From: GCA-2719315 sp964448645
Lineage (GTDB): Bacteria; Bacteroidota; Bacteroidia; Flavobacteriales; Flavobacteriaceae
NCBI GenBank assembly: GCA_964448645.1
Contig: CAYUZY010000028.1
Span: 1-18,791, forward strand
DNA: 18,791 nt
Direction: 5' to 3'
Made by a program: the position numbers and the translations under genes. A model generated the notes under the pieces. That model searched no databases and was not told the origin of the DNA. It saw nothing but the letters and a program-made list of their open reading frames with translations. Of this stretch, positions 1-7,744 are shown in pieces. Every line of letters begins with the position of its first letter. Position 1 is the stretch's first letter.

Positions 1-52
1 CGAAATTTCCTTGGTAAGGAAGAGGTCCCGAGTTCAAATCTCGGCATTGGCT
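1..52 (+). tRNA. tRNA-Thr (anticodon GGT), 3' part only
   Basis: The 5' half lies outside the window. Visible are an anticodon stem (6-10 TTTCC pairing with 18-22 GGAAG), the loop TTGGTAA at 11-17 with GGT at 13-15, a variable region at 23-27, a perfect T stem (28-32 CCGAG with 40-44 CTCGG) enclosing TTCAAAT, the acceptor strand CATTGGC at 45-51 and discriminator T52. CCA is not encoded (the DNA continues CATTT), so it would be added after transcription. GGT reads the Thr codons ACC and ACU. The D arm and acceptor 5' strand cannot be checked. The gene ends 3 bases before the stop of the convergent oxidase gene. Confidence 0.9.
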
Positions 53-55
53 CAT

Positions 56-1327
56 TTAATTTTCTGAATTTTTATTAAAACGATTATAATTTAAAAAATT
101 AATTGGATGAATACTTTTACCTTTAATAACTAATTCTGAAAGAATTTCACCTATAACACTAGCAAATTTGAATCCATGACCACTAAATCCAGAGGCTATT
201 ACAATATCTTCATTATTGTTATAAAAATCTAGAATAAAATCTTTGTCTGGACTATAGGTGTATAAGCAGGTTTTTAAACTATTAATAGTTTTAACACCTT
301 TTGGAATAAATTTTTTGATCGCCTCAACAAGTGTTTTTTCTTCTTCTTTCGAAATATTTTTATTTACTATATCAGGATCTGATAATTTTCCTTTTGTATG
401 GTGGGCAAACTTAATACCTCTTGGTTCTTCAAAAGAGGAACTAGGTAAGCTAGGAAAACCATAATAAATACCATTTACTGAAGGGTCAGCAAATGTCCAG
501 CAAGGAAAGTCGTTCAATTCAAACATACTTAAGTTTTTTGGTTGTGCCCAAGCCATAATTTGTCTCGTTACTTCTAAATTTTTGACATTAGAAAATTTTG
601 ATGTCCATGCACCAGTAGTTAATACGAGCTTTTTACACTTATATATTTGTTTATTAGTCTTTACCTGGATCATTCCATCTTTTCTTAACCATTCAAGCGT
701 TTTTTCTTTAGTATGAATTACGGCTTTATATTTTAGAGCCTGGTTAGTAAAGGATAATATAGCTCTTTCTGGAGTAACAAAACCAGCATCAACTTCCATT
801 AAGTTAGTATAACCCTCAGGTATTTTAAACTGCGGAAATTTTTTTATTTGATCTTTTTGACTTAATTCGTTGACCTCAATTCCATATTTTATAGCTGATT
901 TTTGAGTTCCTTTAATAAGCATGTGATTACTAGGGCCAAAATATAAGAGTCCCGTTTTAAAATAAATTTTATTACTAATTTCTTGTTCAAGAGATTGCCA
1001 ATTTTCATAAGCTCTTTCAAGAAGAGGAACATAATTTGGATGTTCAAAATATGCTTTACGAATAATTCTACTTTGGCCAGTATGTGAGCCCATTTGATGA
1101 GGTATATCAAATTGTTCAAGACCTAATACACTATGTCCTTGTTTTGCAATTTGATAGCAAGCGGAAGAACCCATACTACCAACCCCAATAACTATAACAT
1201 CATAGTTAGTTTTTTTGTTCCTATATGAGAGTTTTTTTTGAACGTTTGAATAGAGTTGAGAAATGGGAATAACTGAAGTTAAACTTCCAAGGGCAAATGT
1301 ATTTCCAATAAATTCTCTTCTTTTCAT
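56..1327 (-). CDS. Tat-exported sarcosine / N-methyl-L-tryptophan oxidase-type FAD amine oxidase
   Basis: 423 aa, DAO-superfamily flavoprotein of the MSOX/MTOX group, which oxidatively demethylates secondary N-methyl amino acids to the amino acid, formaldehyde and H2O2. Seen: a Rossmann dinucleotide motif with G48, G50 and G53; the family segment GSHTGQSRIIR at 80-90; K306 and H310, which match in spacing the O2-activating Lys265 and His269 of MSOX; C354 in KTCLYTYSPD, matching the Cys315 that binds FAD covalently; and the C-terminal FSGHGFKFAS segment at 381-390. Unlike the classical cytoplasmic enzymes, it starts with MKRREFIGN and a hydrophobic stretch, a twin-arginine signal, so periplasmic action is inferred. 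It lies 6 bases after the M14 peptidase stop, so the two are probably co-transcribed. The substrate cannot be fixed from sequence; sarcosine, N-methyl-tryptophan, pipecolate or another secondary amine are all possible. Confidence 0.85.
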   Translation of the reverse strand: MKRREFIGNTFALGSLTSVIPISQLYSNVQKKLSYRNKKTNYDVIVIGVGSMGSSACYQIAKQGHSVLGLEQFDIPHQMGSHTGQSRIIRKAYFEHPNYVPLLERAYENWQSLEQEISNKIYFKTGLLYFGPSNHMLIKGTQKSAIKYGIEVNELSQKDQIKKFPQFKIPEGYTNLMEVDAGFVTPERAILSFTNQALKYKAVIHTKEKTLEWLRKDGMIQVKTNKQIYKCKKLVLTTGAWTSKFSNVKNLEVTRQIMAWAQPKNLSMFELNDFPCWTFADPSVNGIYYGFPSLPSSSFEEPRGIKFAHHTKGKLSDPDIVNKNISKEEEKTLVEAIKKFIPKGVKTINSLKTCLYTYSPDKDFILDFYNNNEDIVIASGFSGHGFKFASVIGEILSELVIKGKSIHPINFLNYNRFNKNSEN

Positions 1328-1333
1328 TAAGGT

Positions 1334-3856
1334 TTATTTTCTAGAGGAAGGAACTTGGATTTTATCAGACATAAAAATAGCATTTAAAAAAAGCCTGTTT
1401 GTACCGTAGGCAGTTCCTCTAAAATTTGGGTTATCAGCAAACATTATTACTTTTCCTTTATCAACTTTGCTAACTATTAATGAGGCGCTTTTAGATAGAA
1501 ATTCTTTTTGTATGTTTTTTGAAATGTATCCATCTACATGAGGTTTCTTTTTATATACCACAACATTAGAATAATCATTTTTACTGTATTTTAACCATAC
1601 TAAATTATTTTTGTAAATCACTTGATTTTCATCATTATAGCCAAATCCTATTGGATGCGTTTTATCAATATCTACCCCTATAAAAACACCACCTAATCTT
1701 TCTCTTCCAATGTTTTCTCTAGCATCAACATAAGGTTTTCTGTCTAATCTGTTTTTAATAGTATCTTTTTTTTGAATAACTAATTCTTCTGTAACAATTT
1801 TTTTCTTTATAGCCCAATTATTTGCCGAACCAATTGTTATTAATGTATTCCCTTTAGAGATCCAATTTTTAACTTTTTCAGTGATTTTAGAATCAAATTT
1901 ATAATTACCAGAAACCATTATTAAAACATTGTATTTATCTAAAGAGACCCTTTCAAAATAATTCATGGAGATTTTAGCAATAGGCATATTAACTCTTGTA
2001 TCTAATAAATGCCATACCTCACCAGCTTCATATGATCTTACACCATTTCCTATAATCATTGCTGCTTTTGGGGTTTTAAGAGGTTTAATATTCCCAGAAC
2101 CAAGATCAATACCTTTTGTACTAAACCCAGAATTAACAGAGTATATATTAATTTCAAGTTTTTTCTGAAGTTCAGATATTGAATTATAAATATATTCACT
2201 ACTTACTTTTTGATTTTTGATAGGGATTACTAATGAACCGTAAGAAAAAGTTTTATTTCCTTTATTTGTCATTATTGTAAAAGGTTTAAAGGCAGAAGCA
2301 ACAACAATTTCTTTTCTTTGTAAACCATTAATTAATGCAGGAATATTATAATCATTCGAATCGACTAAATAAGCATATTGAGACTTTTTAACGGAATCCC
2401 ATTTTATTAGTTTATCAACACTTTTAATTTCGTTATTTAAATATATTTTATTTGAGGGTTTATATTTAATATTATAAAAGTTAACAACTGACCAAGCGGA
2501 GGCATCATAAAAAACACTATCTCTATATTTTTTATAAGTTTCAAAAAATGTTTGAACCATTCTATATTGAGGTTGTTTTGAAGGGACAAAATAACTTCCT
2601 CTTTTCTTTTCATATACTTTTACTTTATGCCTTAATAACTTGTCAATAAATGCTTTACTTAAGTTTTGATCATCCGATCTAAAGTCATATCCTTTTATTT
2701 TGTTTTTGTTAGCATTTAAAATTGCTGATTTAAAAAATGATTTTTGATATTTATTTAGTATTGATTTGTTTTTAATAGCCGCTTTTAATGTTGCCATACT
2801 AGAAACAAATTGATTGCGAATTGTAAACGCAAATGTTATTTCATTATAATCGGTTTTTTGTAATAATCCTCTAGAACTTGCTTGTTCAAAAAGTATACCT
2901 AAACCTCCTTGAAGATCGGCGTATGACGATCCATAACCAGGATATGTTCCATCAAATATTTCTTTGGTAAAATAGAGAGATCCAATACTGTCTAGTGACT
3001 CAGAAAAATATTTAGCAAATAAATTATTCAAGTCTATATAATTTTCTTTAGGCATTATAGGATCTAAAGATCCATTAGCTTTCATAGGTTCAAAAAAATA
3101 TGAGCTTTGACTTCCCATTTCATGAAAATCAGTAACAACATTTGGGTACCAATTGTGGTACCAATTTAATTTGCCCTGACTTTCAGGGTTTATAGTTAAA
3201 AGCCAATCTCTATTTAAATCAAACCAATAATGATTAGTTCTACCTCGGGGCCAATTTTCATTATGTTCAGCATCATTTGGATCACTAACTAAGGGGTTTG
3301 CTTTGTAACTATTTACCCATTGAGTATGACGGTCTCTGCCATCAGGATTAATTGCTGGATCTATAAAGATTATACTGTTATTTATAAAACTTAAAATTTC
3401 ATTATTATTTGAGGCAGTTAAAGTATATGCAGCAAGAAGTGCTGCTTCTGATGATGATGGTTCATTACCATGAACATTATAAGCTAGATTTATAATAAGA
3501 GGATCATTTTCATTAGGTTGCATATTATTATTTGGATCAACAAGCAATAGATGTTTTTTTTGAATTTCGTCAATTTTGCTAATATTTTCAGGAGAACTTA
3601 TAATTAGAAGTGGAAGTTTTCTTCCTTCATGAGTTTTTCCATAAAATTTTAAAATTGCTCGATCAGATTTCAAAGCTAAGTTCTTGAAATAACTTATAAT
3701 ATTGTCATGTCTAGTATGTTCAGAACCTATGGGATATTCTAAAAATGATTCTGGACTTTCTATATTTAAATTAAAAGGTTGATACTTTTCAGTAAAATAT
3801 TTTTGTGCTGAAGCCTGAATTGAGATAAAAAGGCAAAGAATTATTAATTGTTTCAT
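1334..3856 (-). CDS. Secreted M14-family zinc carboxypeptidase with C-terminal GATase-like domain
   Basis: 840 aa. The N-terminal signal peptide (MKQLIILCLF...ASAQ) predicts export to the periplasm or outside. The peptidase domain covers about residues 30-350. The zinc ligands are H129 and E132 in the HGNE motif plus H245 in DFHEMG; the substrate-binding segments are NPDGR (170-174) and LNRDW (214-218); the probable catalytic glutamate is E324 in LFEQ. After a linker, roughly residues 590-830 look like the glutamine-amidotransferase-like (class I fold) tail found on many Bacteroidota M14 proteins; I see no convincing amidotransferase catalytic triad there. The family removes C-terminal or D/L-linked residues from peptides; the exact substrate (protein peptides or muropeptides) is open. 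It is first in an operon with the Tat-exported oxidase and is divergent from the diaminopropionate ammonia-lyase. Confidence 0.88.
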   Translation of the reverse strand: MKQLIILCLFISIQASAQKYFTEKYQPFNLNIESPESFLEYPIGSEHTRHDNIISYFKNLALKSDRAILKFYGKTHEGRKLPLLIISSPENISKIDEIQKKHLLLVDPNNNMQPNENDPLIINLAYNVHGNEPSSSEAALLAAYTLTASNNNEILSFINNSIIFIDPAINPDGRDRHTQWVNSYKANPLVSDPNDAEHNENWPRGRTNHYWFDLNRDWLLTINPESQGKLNWYHNWYPNVVTDFHEMGSQSSYFFEPMKANGSLDPIMPKENYIDLNNLFAKYFSESLDSIGSLYFTKEIFDGTYPGYGSSYADLQGGLGILFEQASSRGLLQKTDYNEITFAFTIRNQFVSSMATLKAAIKNKSILNKYQKSFFKSAILNANKNKIKGYDFRSDDQNLSKAFIDKLLRHKVKVYEKKRGSYFVPSKQPQYRMVQTFFETYKKYRDSVFYDASAWSVVNFYNIKYKPSNKIYLNNEIKSVDKLIKWDSVKKSQYAYLVDSNDYNIPALINGLQRKEIVVASAFKPFTIMTNKGNKTFSYGSLVIPIKNQKVSSEYIYNSISELQKKLEINIYSVNSGFSTKGIDLGSGNIKPLKTPKAAMIIGNGVRSYEAGEVWHLLDTRVNMPIAKISMNYFERVSLDKYNVLIMVSGNYKFDSKITEKVKNWISKGNTLITIGSANNWAIKKKIVTEELVIQKKDTIKNRLDRKPYVDARENIGRERLGGVFIGVDIDKTHPIGFGYNDENQVIYKNNLVWLKYSKNDYSNVVVYKKKPHVDGYISKNIQKEFLSKSASLIVSKVDKGKVIMFADNPNFRGTAYGTNRLFLNAIFMSDKIQVPSSRK

Positions 3857-3876
3857 TTTTTAAATATTTATAAACT

Positions 3877-3884
3877 TAAATGTA
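3877..3884 (-). promoter_or_regulatory. Possible -7 promoter element of the M14/oxidase operon
   Basis: The minus strand reads TACATTTA, a 7 of 8 match to the Bacteroidota -7 consensus TAnnTTTG, 20 bases before the ATG of the M14 gene. No TTG-type -33 box is seen at the expected distance, so support is weak. Confidence 0.3.
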
Positions 3885-3940
3885 ATAAAAATAAACACCT
3901 CACATAAAATCATGATATTTTAAAAAATATAAATTTGTGT

Positions 3941-3960
3941 TATGATTAAAAGCTATCATA
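3941..3960. promoter_or_regulatory. Inverted repeat in divergent intergenic region, possible operator
   Basis: TATGAT and ATCATA form a perfect 6-base inverted repeat around an 8-base spacer (3941-3946 and 3955-3960), between the divergent M14 and ammonia-lyase genes. A second palindrome with the same half site, ATCATGAT, lies at 3909-3916. Two sites with the same ATCAT core within 52 bases could bind a regulator controlling both directions. The DNA here is very AT-rich, so chance is a real alternative. No regulator gene is in the window. Confidence 0.25.
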
Positions 3961-3996
3961 AAAAAAATTATAGAAAATAAACTAATCTAAAGTAAT

Positions 3997-5109
3997 TTGT
4001 TTTATAAGAATTTGCCATTAAATAAAGTGCCTTTAAACGAAACAACTAAGATTATTAAAAATAATAATGCTTTTGAATTTCATAAAACACTATCTGAATA
4101 TAATCCTACTCCTTTAATTGAATTACCTAGCTTGTCAAAAAAGTTAGGGGTTAAAAACATTTATGTAAAAGATGAATCAAAACGTTTTAATTTAAATGCA
4201 TTTAAAGGATTAGGAGCCTCTTATGCTATTTCACAATCTTTAATAAAAAATCCTAACATTAAAACTTTTTGTACGGCAACCGATGGAAATCATGGCCGTG
4301 CTGTAGCATGGGCTGCAAAAAGAAATGCTAGAAAAGCCGTTGTCTATGTTCCTAAAGAAACTACTTTAAAACGTATTGAGGCTATAGAAAAATATGGAGC
4401 TCAAGTCATTCAAATTAAAGGACATTATGATCAGGCATGTGAGGAAGCTAAAAAAATAAGTTTTTCAAAAAAATGGTGTTTAATTCAAGACAAAGCTTGG
4501 GAGGAATATATAGAAATACCTGCCTTAATACTTTCAGGGTATTTAACTTTATTTAAGGAAATGGAAGAAACTATACATTCCCCTTTAAAGCCTAAAATAG
4601 ATCTTGTGTTTTTACAAGCTGGTGTTGGTAGTATGGCAGCAGCAGGTATTTATTACTATCTAAATAGGTATGGAAAAAATAAACCCAAAATAGTTATAAT
4701 ACAACCTGAAGAGGCTGATGGTATTTTATGTTCATTTAAAGAAAATAAAATATCAAGTTCAAAAGGAAGTCTTAAAACAATTATGGCTGGGTTAAATTGT
4801 GAAACCCCATCATTGGGAGCTTGGGATTTATTGAAAAATGGAACAAATTATATATTGAGAATTTCAGATGATTATGCAAAACAGGCTATGCGAGAATTTT
4901 ATTATCCTAAGGGTTCTGACAATAGAATAATATCAGGAGAATCAGGTGCTGCAGGATTAGGAGGATTACTTGCTATTTTGAAAGAAAGTAAAATCAAGTC
5001 AATAAAAGAAGATCTTAAAATAAATAATTCTACTAATATTTTATTTATAAATTCTGAGGGAGATACTGATAAAGAGGTCTTTTCAGAAATTATTAATTCA
5101 AATATTTAA
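3997..5109 (+). CDS. dpaL: Diaminopropionate ammonia-lyase (PLP fold type II)
   Basis: 370 aa, close in layout to E. coli YgeX/DpaL, which converts 2,3-diaminopropionate to pyruvate and two ammonia in the cytoplasm. Seen: the N-terminal FHKTLSEYNPTPL block; VKDESKRFNLNAFKGLG with the PLP Schiff-base lysine K70; TATDGNHGR with D96 and IQDKAWEEY with D165, aligned to YgeX Asp120 and Asp189, the catalytic acids; a QAGVGSMAA stretch (207-215) for phosphate/cofactor binding; and IISGESGAAGLGG plus SEGDTD near the C-terminus. The start appears to be TTG at 3997. An in-frame stop lies at 3988-3990, and no in-frame ATG occurs before about residue 189, well inside the conserved fold. TTG at 4012 is the only other early choice. 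Divergent from the peptidase/oxidase operon, it may share their role in amino acid use. Activity on D-Ser or other beta-substituted alanines is possible. Confidence 0.88.
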   Translation: MFYKNLPLNKVPLNETTKIIKNNNAFEFHKTLSEYNPTPLIELPSLSKKLGVKNIYVKDESKRFNLNAFKGLGASYAISQSLIKNPNIKTFCTATDGNHGRAVAWAAKRNARKAVVYVPKETTLKRIEAIEKYGAQVIQIKGHYDQACEEAKKISFSKKWCLIQDKAWEEYIEIPALILSGYLTLFKEMEETIHSPLKPKIDLVFLQAGVGSMAAAGIYYYLNRYGKNKPKIVIIQPEEADGILCSFKENKISSSKGSLKTIMAGLNCETPSLGAWDLLKNGTNYILRISDDYAKQAMREFYYPKGSDNRIISGESGAAGLGGLLAILKESKIKSIKEDLKINNSTNILFINSEGDTDKEVFSEIINSNI

Positions 5110-5184
5110 TGAAAACAAGACTCCTATATAGAATAATTATTAATAAAGCTCGAAAATCATCTTGGGATAATTAAAATTATATTT

Positions 5185-5622
5185 TTATTTAGACTTTATA
5201 GAAGCAAAAAAAACATGAATTGCTAAACCAACTGGCATAAGCATAATTCCAAAAAAAATAGATAGTCTCATAACCCATTTGTTAGCATTTATTTCAAGAG
5301 ATTTTAACCATATCCATCTTGTAACAAAAATATCTCCTGCGACCATATGAGCCCAAGTTGCAGTTAAACCAGCTTTAGTCCCTAAGCCTTTAGCTAACCC
5401 CTCTATGAATCCATTTGGATTGGATGCACTTGTTGCAAAATCAATCAAACCTTGTGGGTCAAATCCTATTAAAATAAACCAAATTAATATTGGTCCTAAA
5501 AAAAACCAGGGTCCTTTTAAAAGTTTTTTTGTCTTTTCTTTTTCAGGATTTATAAGCATAGCAAACCAGAAAGGGCAAATCCATAAAGTAGATAAAATAA
5601 AAGAGATATCGTAAAGATCCAT
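5185..5622 (-). CDS. ABA4-like (DUF4281) integral membrane protein
   Basis: 145 aa with four predicted membrane helices (about 7-25, 37-54, 86-106, 117-140). The third carries WAHMVAGDIFVTRWIW (90-105), the diagnostic block of the ABA4-like/DUF4281 family, with W90, H92, D97 and R102 conserved. The plant founder, ABA4, is needed to make neoxanthin, an epoxy-carotenoid; the bacterial members have no settled role. It follows the RetSat/CrtISO-like flavoprotein with a 34-base gap on the same strand, so co-transcription and a role in carotenoid or retinoid chemistry are inferred. The gene is convergent with dpaL, and I see no convincing GC-containing terminator in the 75-base gap between them. 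Confidence 0.8.
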   Translation of the reverse strand: MDLYDISFILSTLWICPFWFAMLINPEKEKTKKLLKGPWFFLGPILIWFILIGFDPQGLIDFATSASNPNGFIEGLAKGLGTKAGLTATWAHMVAGDIFVTRWIWLKSLEINANKWVMRLSIFFGIMLMPVGLAIHVFFASIKSK

Positions 5623-5656
5623 AATAATAAAATTAAAATCTTTGCAATTTAAAAAA

Positions 5657-7240
5657 TCAAAATATTTTTTTAATATAATTTATACCAGTTATTGCTCCTG
5701 CTGTAATTAAACCGGAAAACAAACCAGCACCAACTCCTGCTGTAACAATATCTTGCCCTGTTAGATATAAACCTCTAATTTTTGTTTTTGGTTTTAAAAA
5801 TTTTTGTCGAAAACGTTCAGGATTGTGATCTATTCCATAAAGAGATCCTTGTTTATAGTTTGAAAAATGTTCAGTAGATAAAGGAGTGGAAAGTTCATAG
5901 TGCTCTACAGTTCCTTTTAAATGAGGTAATTGATTGTAGAGGTGAGTTAATAAACGTTTAGAAAATTCTTCTTTTTTTGATTCATAATCTAACCCACGTT
6001 TTTTCCAAGTAGTATTATTCCATTTGGAAAAAGATTCATAAGGCATCATTGTAATAATATCAATAGTGCTTTTTCCTGGATATCTCTTATTCCAATCAGA
6101 GAATTTAGAGGAAGGAAAAGAAATGTAAACAAGGGGAAATTCTTTATTATTATCTTTTATAAAACGTTCAACACAACTATCGTGATCAAGATCATCAGGG
6201 TATATCCAAAAATTAGTTTTAGGAATCTTTAAATCTTTGGAAGATCCTTTAAGACCAACATATAGGCAAATATAGCCAACAGACGGTTTAACTTTTTTTA
6301 ATTTTTCGGGATATTTATGTTTAATGCTAATTGAGTCAGGAACTAATTTTTCAAACGTATTAAAAACTCCAGCCCCACTTATAACTGTATTAGCATAAAT
6401 ACAATTTTCATCAATTAATTGGACTCCTTTAGTTTTATTATTTTCTATTATAATTTCATTTACCTCAGCTTTAACTAAAATAGTACCTCCATTTTTTTCT
6501 ATTACTTTTTCAATAGTCTCTAAAATTTTTGAAGAACCTCCAGCGGGAACACTTCCTCCACTCATATAATGTTTAGCTACTGAAGCATGCATTGCAAAAC
6601 TACTTTGTTTGGGAGGAAGACCATAATCTCCATATTGTCCGCAAAGTACTTTGATAAGTTTTTCATTATTTGTGATTTCACGAAGTACTTCGTAGGTTGT
6701 TCGGTCAGAATAATTTAGAAATTTTTTTCTCAAAGAATTGCCGAAAAATATTCTCATAATAGGAGATAAAGCTTTTTCCATATAAAATTTTGCTGAACCT
6801 TTATTAACTGAATAAATTAGGTCAATATATTTTTCAATTGCTTTAATTTCATTTGGAAAGTACCCAATCATTTTACTTTTAAAATTATCTACTCCTTTTA
6901 TAAAGTCGAAATGTTCTTTTCCTATTATAATTCTATCATAAATTTCACCCATATCATCCCATTTTAATTTATTATCTGAAACATAATCAAATAATTTTCT
7001 TAATATACTATTAGGTCGCTGTACTTCTCCAATGTAATGAATACCAACATCCCATTCAAATCCCCTTCTTTTAAAAACATGTGTAAATCCTCCAGGAGTA
7101 TAGTGGCGTTCAAGTAATAAAACTTTTTTTCCAGATTTTGCAAGTAAAGCACCTGCACAAAGACATCCAATCCCTGTGCCAATTAAAATCACATCATACG
7201 ATTTATCTAATTGGGGGTTTTTTTTATAAGACTGGATCAT
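5657..7240 (-). CDS. Retinol saturase / carotenoid isomerase-like FAD oxidoreductase
   Basis: 527 aa flavoprotein of the phytoene-desaturase superfamily. Seen: the N-terminal FAD motif at 16-30 (YDVILIGTGIG), in which the third glycine of GxGxxG is replaced by C26; the acidic end of beta-2 at E44; the ERHYTPGGFTHVFKRRG block (44-60); the DVGIHYIGE signature (64-72) typical of all-trans-retinol 13,14-reductase-like proteins; and the C-terminal FAD-closing segment LYLTGQDIVTAGVGAGLFSG. Relatives saturate, desaturate or isomerise polyene chains of carotenoids and retinoids, often at the membrane. The true substrate is unknown. Carotenoid isomerase (CRTISO) is the nearest alternative. It is first in a pair with the ABA4-like gene. 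A TAnnTTTG element lies 70 bases upstream. Confidence 0.82.
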   Translation of the reverse strand: MIQSYKKNPQLDKSYDVILIGTGIGCLCAGALLAKSGKKVLLLERHYTPGGFTHVFKRRGFEWDVGIHYIGEVQRPNSILRKLFDYVSDNKLKWDDMGEIYDRIIIGKEHFDFIKGVDNFKSKMIGYFPNEIKAIEKYIDLIYSVNKGSAKFYMEKALSPIMRIFFGNSLRKKFLNYSDRTTYEVLREITNNEKLIKVLCGQYGDYGLPPKQSSFAMHASVAKHYMSGGSVPAGGSSKILETIEKVIEKNGGTILVKAEVNEIIIENNKTKGVQLIDENCIYANTVISGAGVFNTFEKLVPDSISIKHKYPEKLKKVKPSVGYICLYVGLKGSSKDLKIPKTNFWIYPDDLDHDSCVERFIKDNNKEFPLVYISFPSSKFSDWNKRYPGKSTIDIITMMPYESFSKWNNTTWKKRGLDYESKKEEFSKRLLTHLYNQLPHLKGTVEHYELSTPLSTEHFSNYKQGSLYGIDHNPERFRQKFLKPKTKIRGLYLTGQDIVTAGVGAGLFSGLITAGAITGINYIKKIF

Positions 7241-7310
7241 TAATAACTTTTATTAAATATAGTAGAATAATGACTAATAAAGTTTGAAAATTTTTTGATT
7301 TTTAATTATT

Positions 7311-7318
7311 CAAATCTA
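7311..7318 (-). promoter_or_regulatory. -7 promoter element for the RetSat-like/ABA4-like pair
   Basis: The minus strand reads TAGATTTG, a perfect TAnnTTTG match. It is 70 bases upstream of the ATG at 7240, implying a leader of about 60 bases. No clear TTG -33 box is visible at 19-21 bases. Confidence 0.4.
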
Positions 7319-7354
7319 TCTTTCAATTAAATTTAAAAATATTTAATACTTATT

Positions 7355-7726
7355 ATGAATTTTTTTTCAGATTTAGGAAAAGTTATTTTAAGAACTTCTT
7401 TTTCTCTTATGATGTTAACTCATGGCATATCTAAGGTAGATAGATTGTTTGCTGATGAAATAAAGTTTAGTGATCCGATAGGCATAGGATCATTTTTGTC
7501 CCTTATTTTGATTGCTTTTGCTGAATTTGTTGCTCCAATTTTTATATTAATTGGCTTTAAGACTCGATGGTTTTCAATATTTCCTGTAATTGGAATGGCA
7601 GTAGCTGCTTTTATATCTCATTGGGAAGATCCATTTCCTAGGAAGGAAAAAGCTTTATTATTTATGTTTGGTTTTTTAGTAATTGCAATGATAGGTCCTG
7701 GAAAATATTCAATAGATAAAAAGTGA
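7355..7726 (+). CDS. DoxX-family integral membrane protein
   Basis: 123 aa, the usual length for a DoxX protein, with four predicted membrane helices at about 8-26, 46-66, 72-92 and 101-117. The first contains the family pattern RxSFSLMMLTHGxxK (residues 12-26), and the second contains the conserved AEFVAPIFILIGF stretch with E56. DoxX proteins are membrane subunits linked to thiosulfate:quinone oxidation in archaea or to redox/oxidative stress complexes in bacteria; this one has no recognisable partner beside it. It is divergent from the RetSat-like gene and convergent with the plug-domain gene, with an 18-base gap. Function beyond the family name is not claimed. Confidence 0.85.
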   Translation: MNFFSDLGKVILRTSFSLMMLTHGISKVDRLFADEIKFSDPIGIGSFLSLILIAFAEFVAPIFILIGFKTRWFSIFPVIGMAVAAFISHWEDPFPRKEKALLFMFGFLVIAMIGPGKYSIDKK

Positions 7727-7744
7727 AATATATTTATAAATATT

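Noticed and set aside
258..464. 68-codon plus-strand open frame
   Set aside because: It lies antisense inside the oxidase gene, whose protein is clearly recognisable; no signal, promoter or family resemblance supports it.
889..1119. 76-codon minus-strand open frame inside the oxidase gene in another frame
   Set aside because: It is a shadow of the real gene; the translation is an AT-driven Leu/Ile/Lys mix without features.
5167..5190. ATAATT-AA-AATTAT repeat followed by T-rich sequence between dpaL and the ABA4-like gene
   Set aside because: An AT-only short stem is expected by chance in this composition and is not convincing as a terminator.
5405..5614. 69-codon plus-strand frame antisense to the ABA4-like gene
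   Set aside because: The minus-strand product shows the DUF4281 signature, so the opposite frame is incidental.
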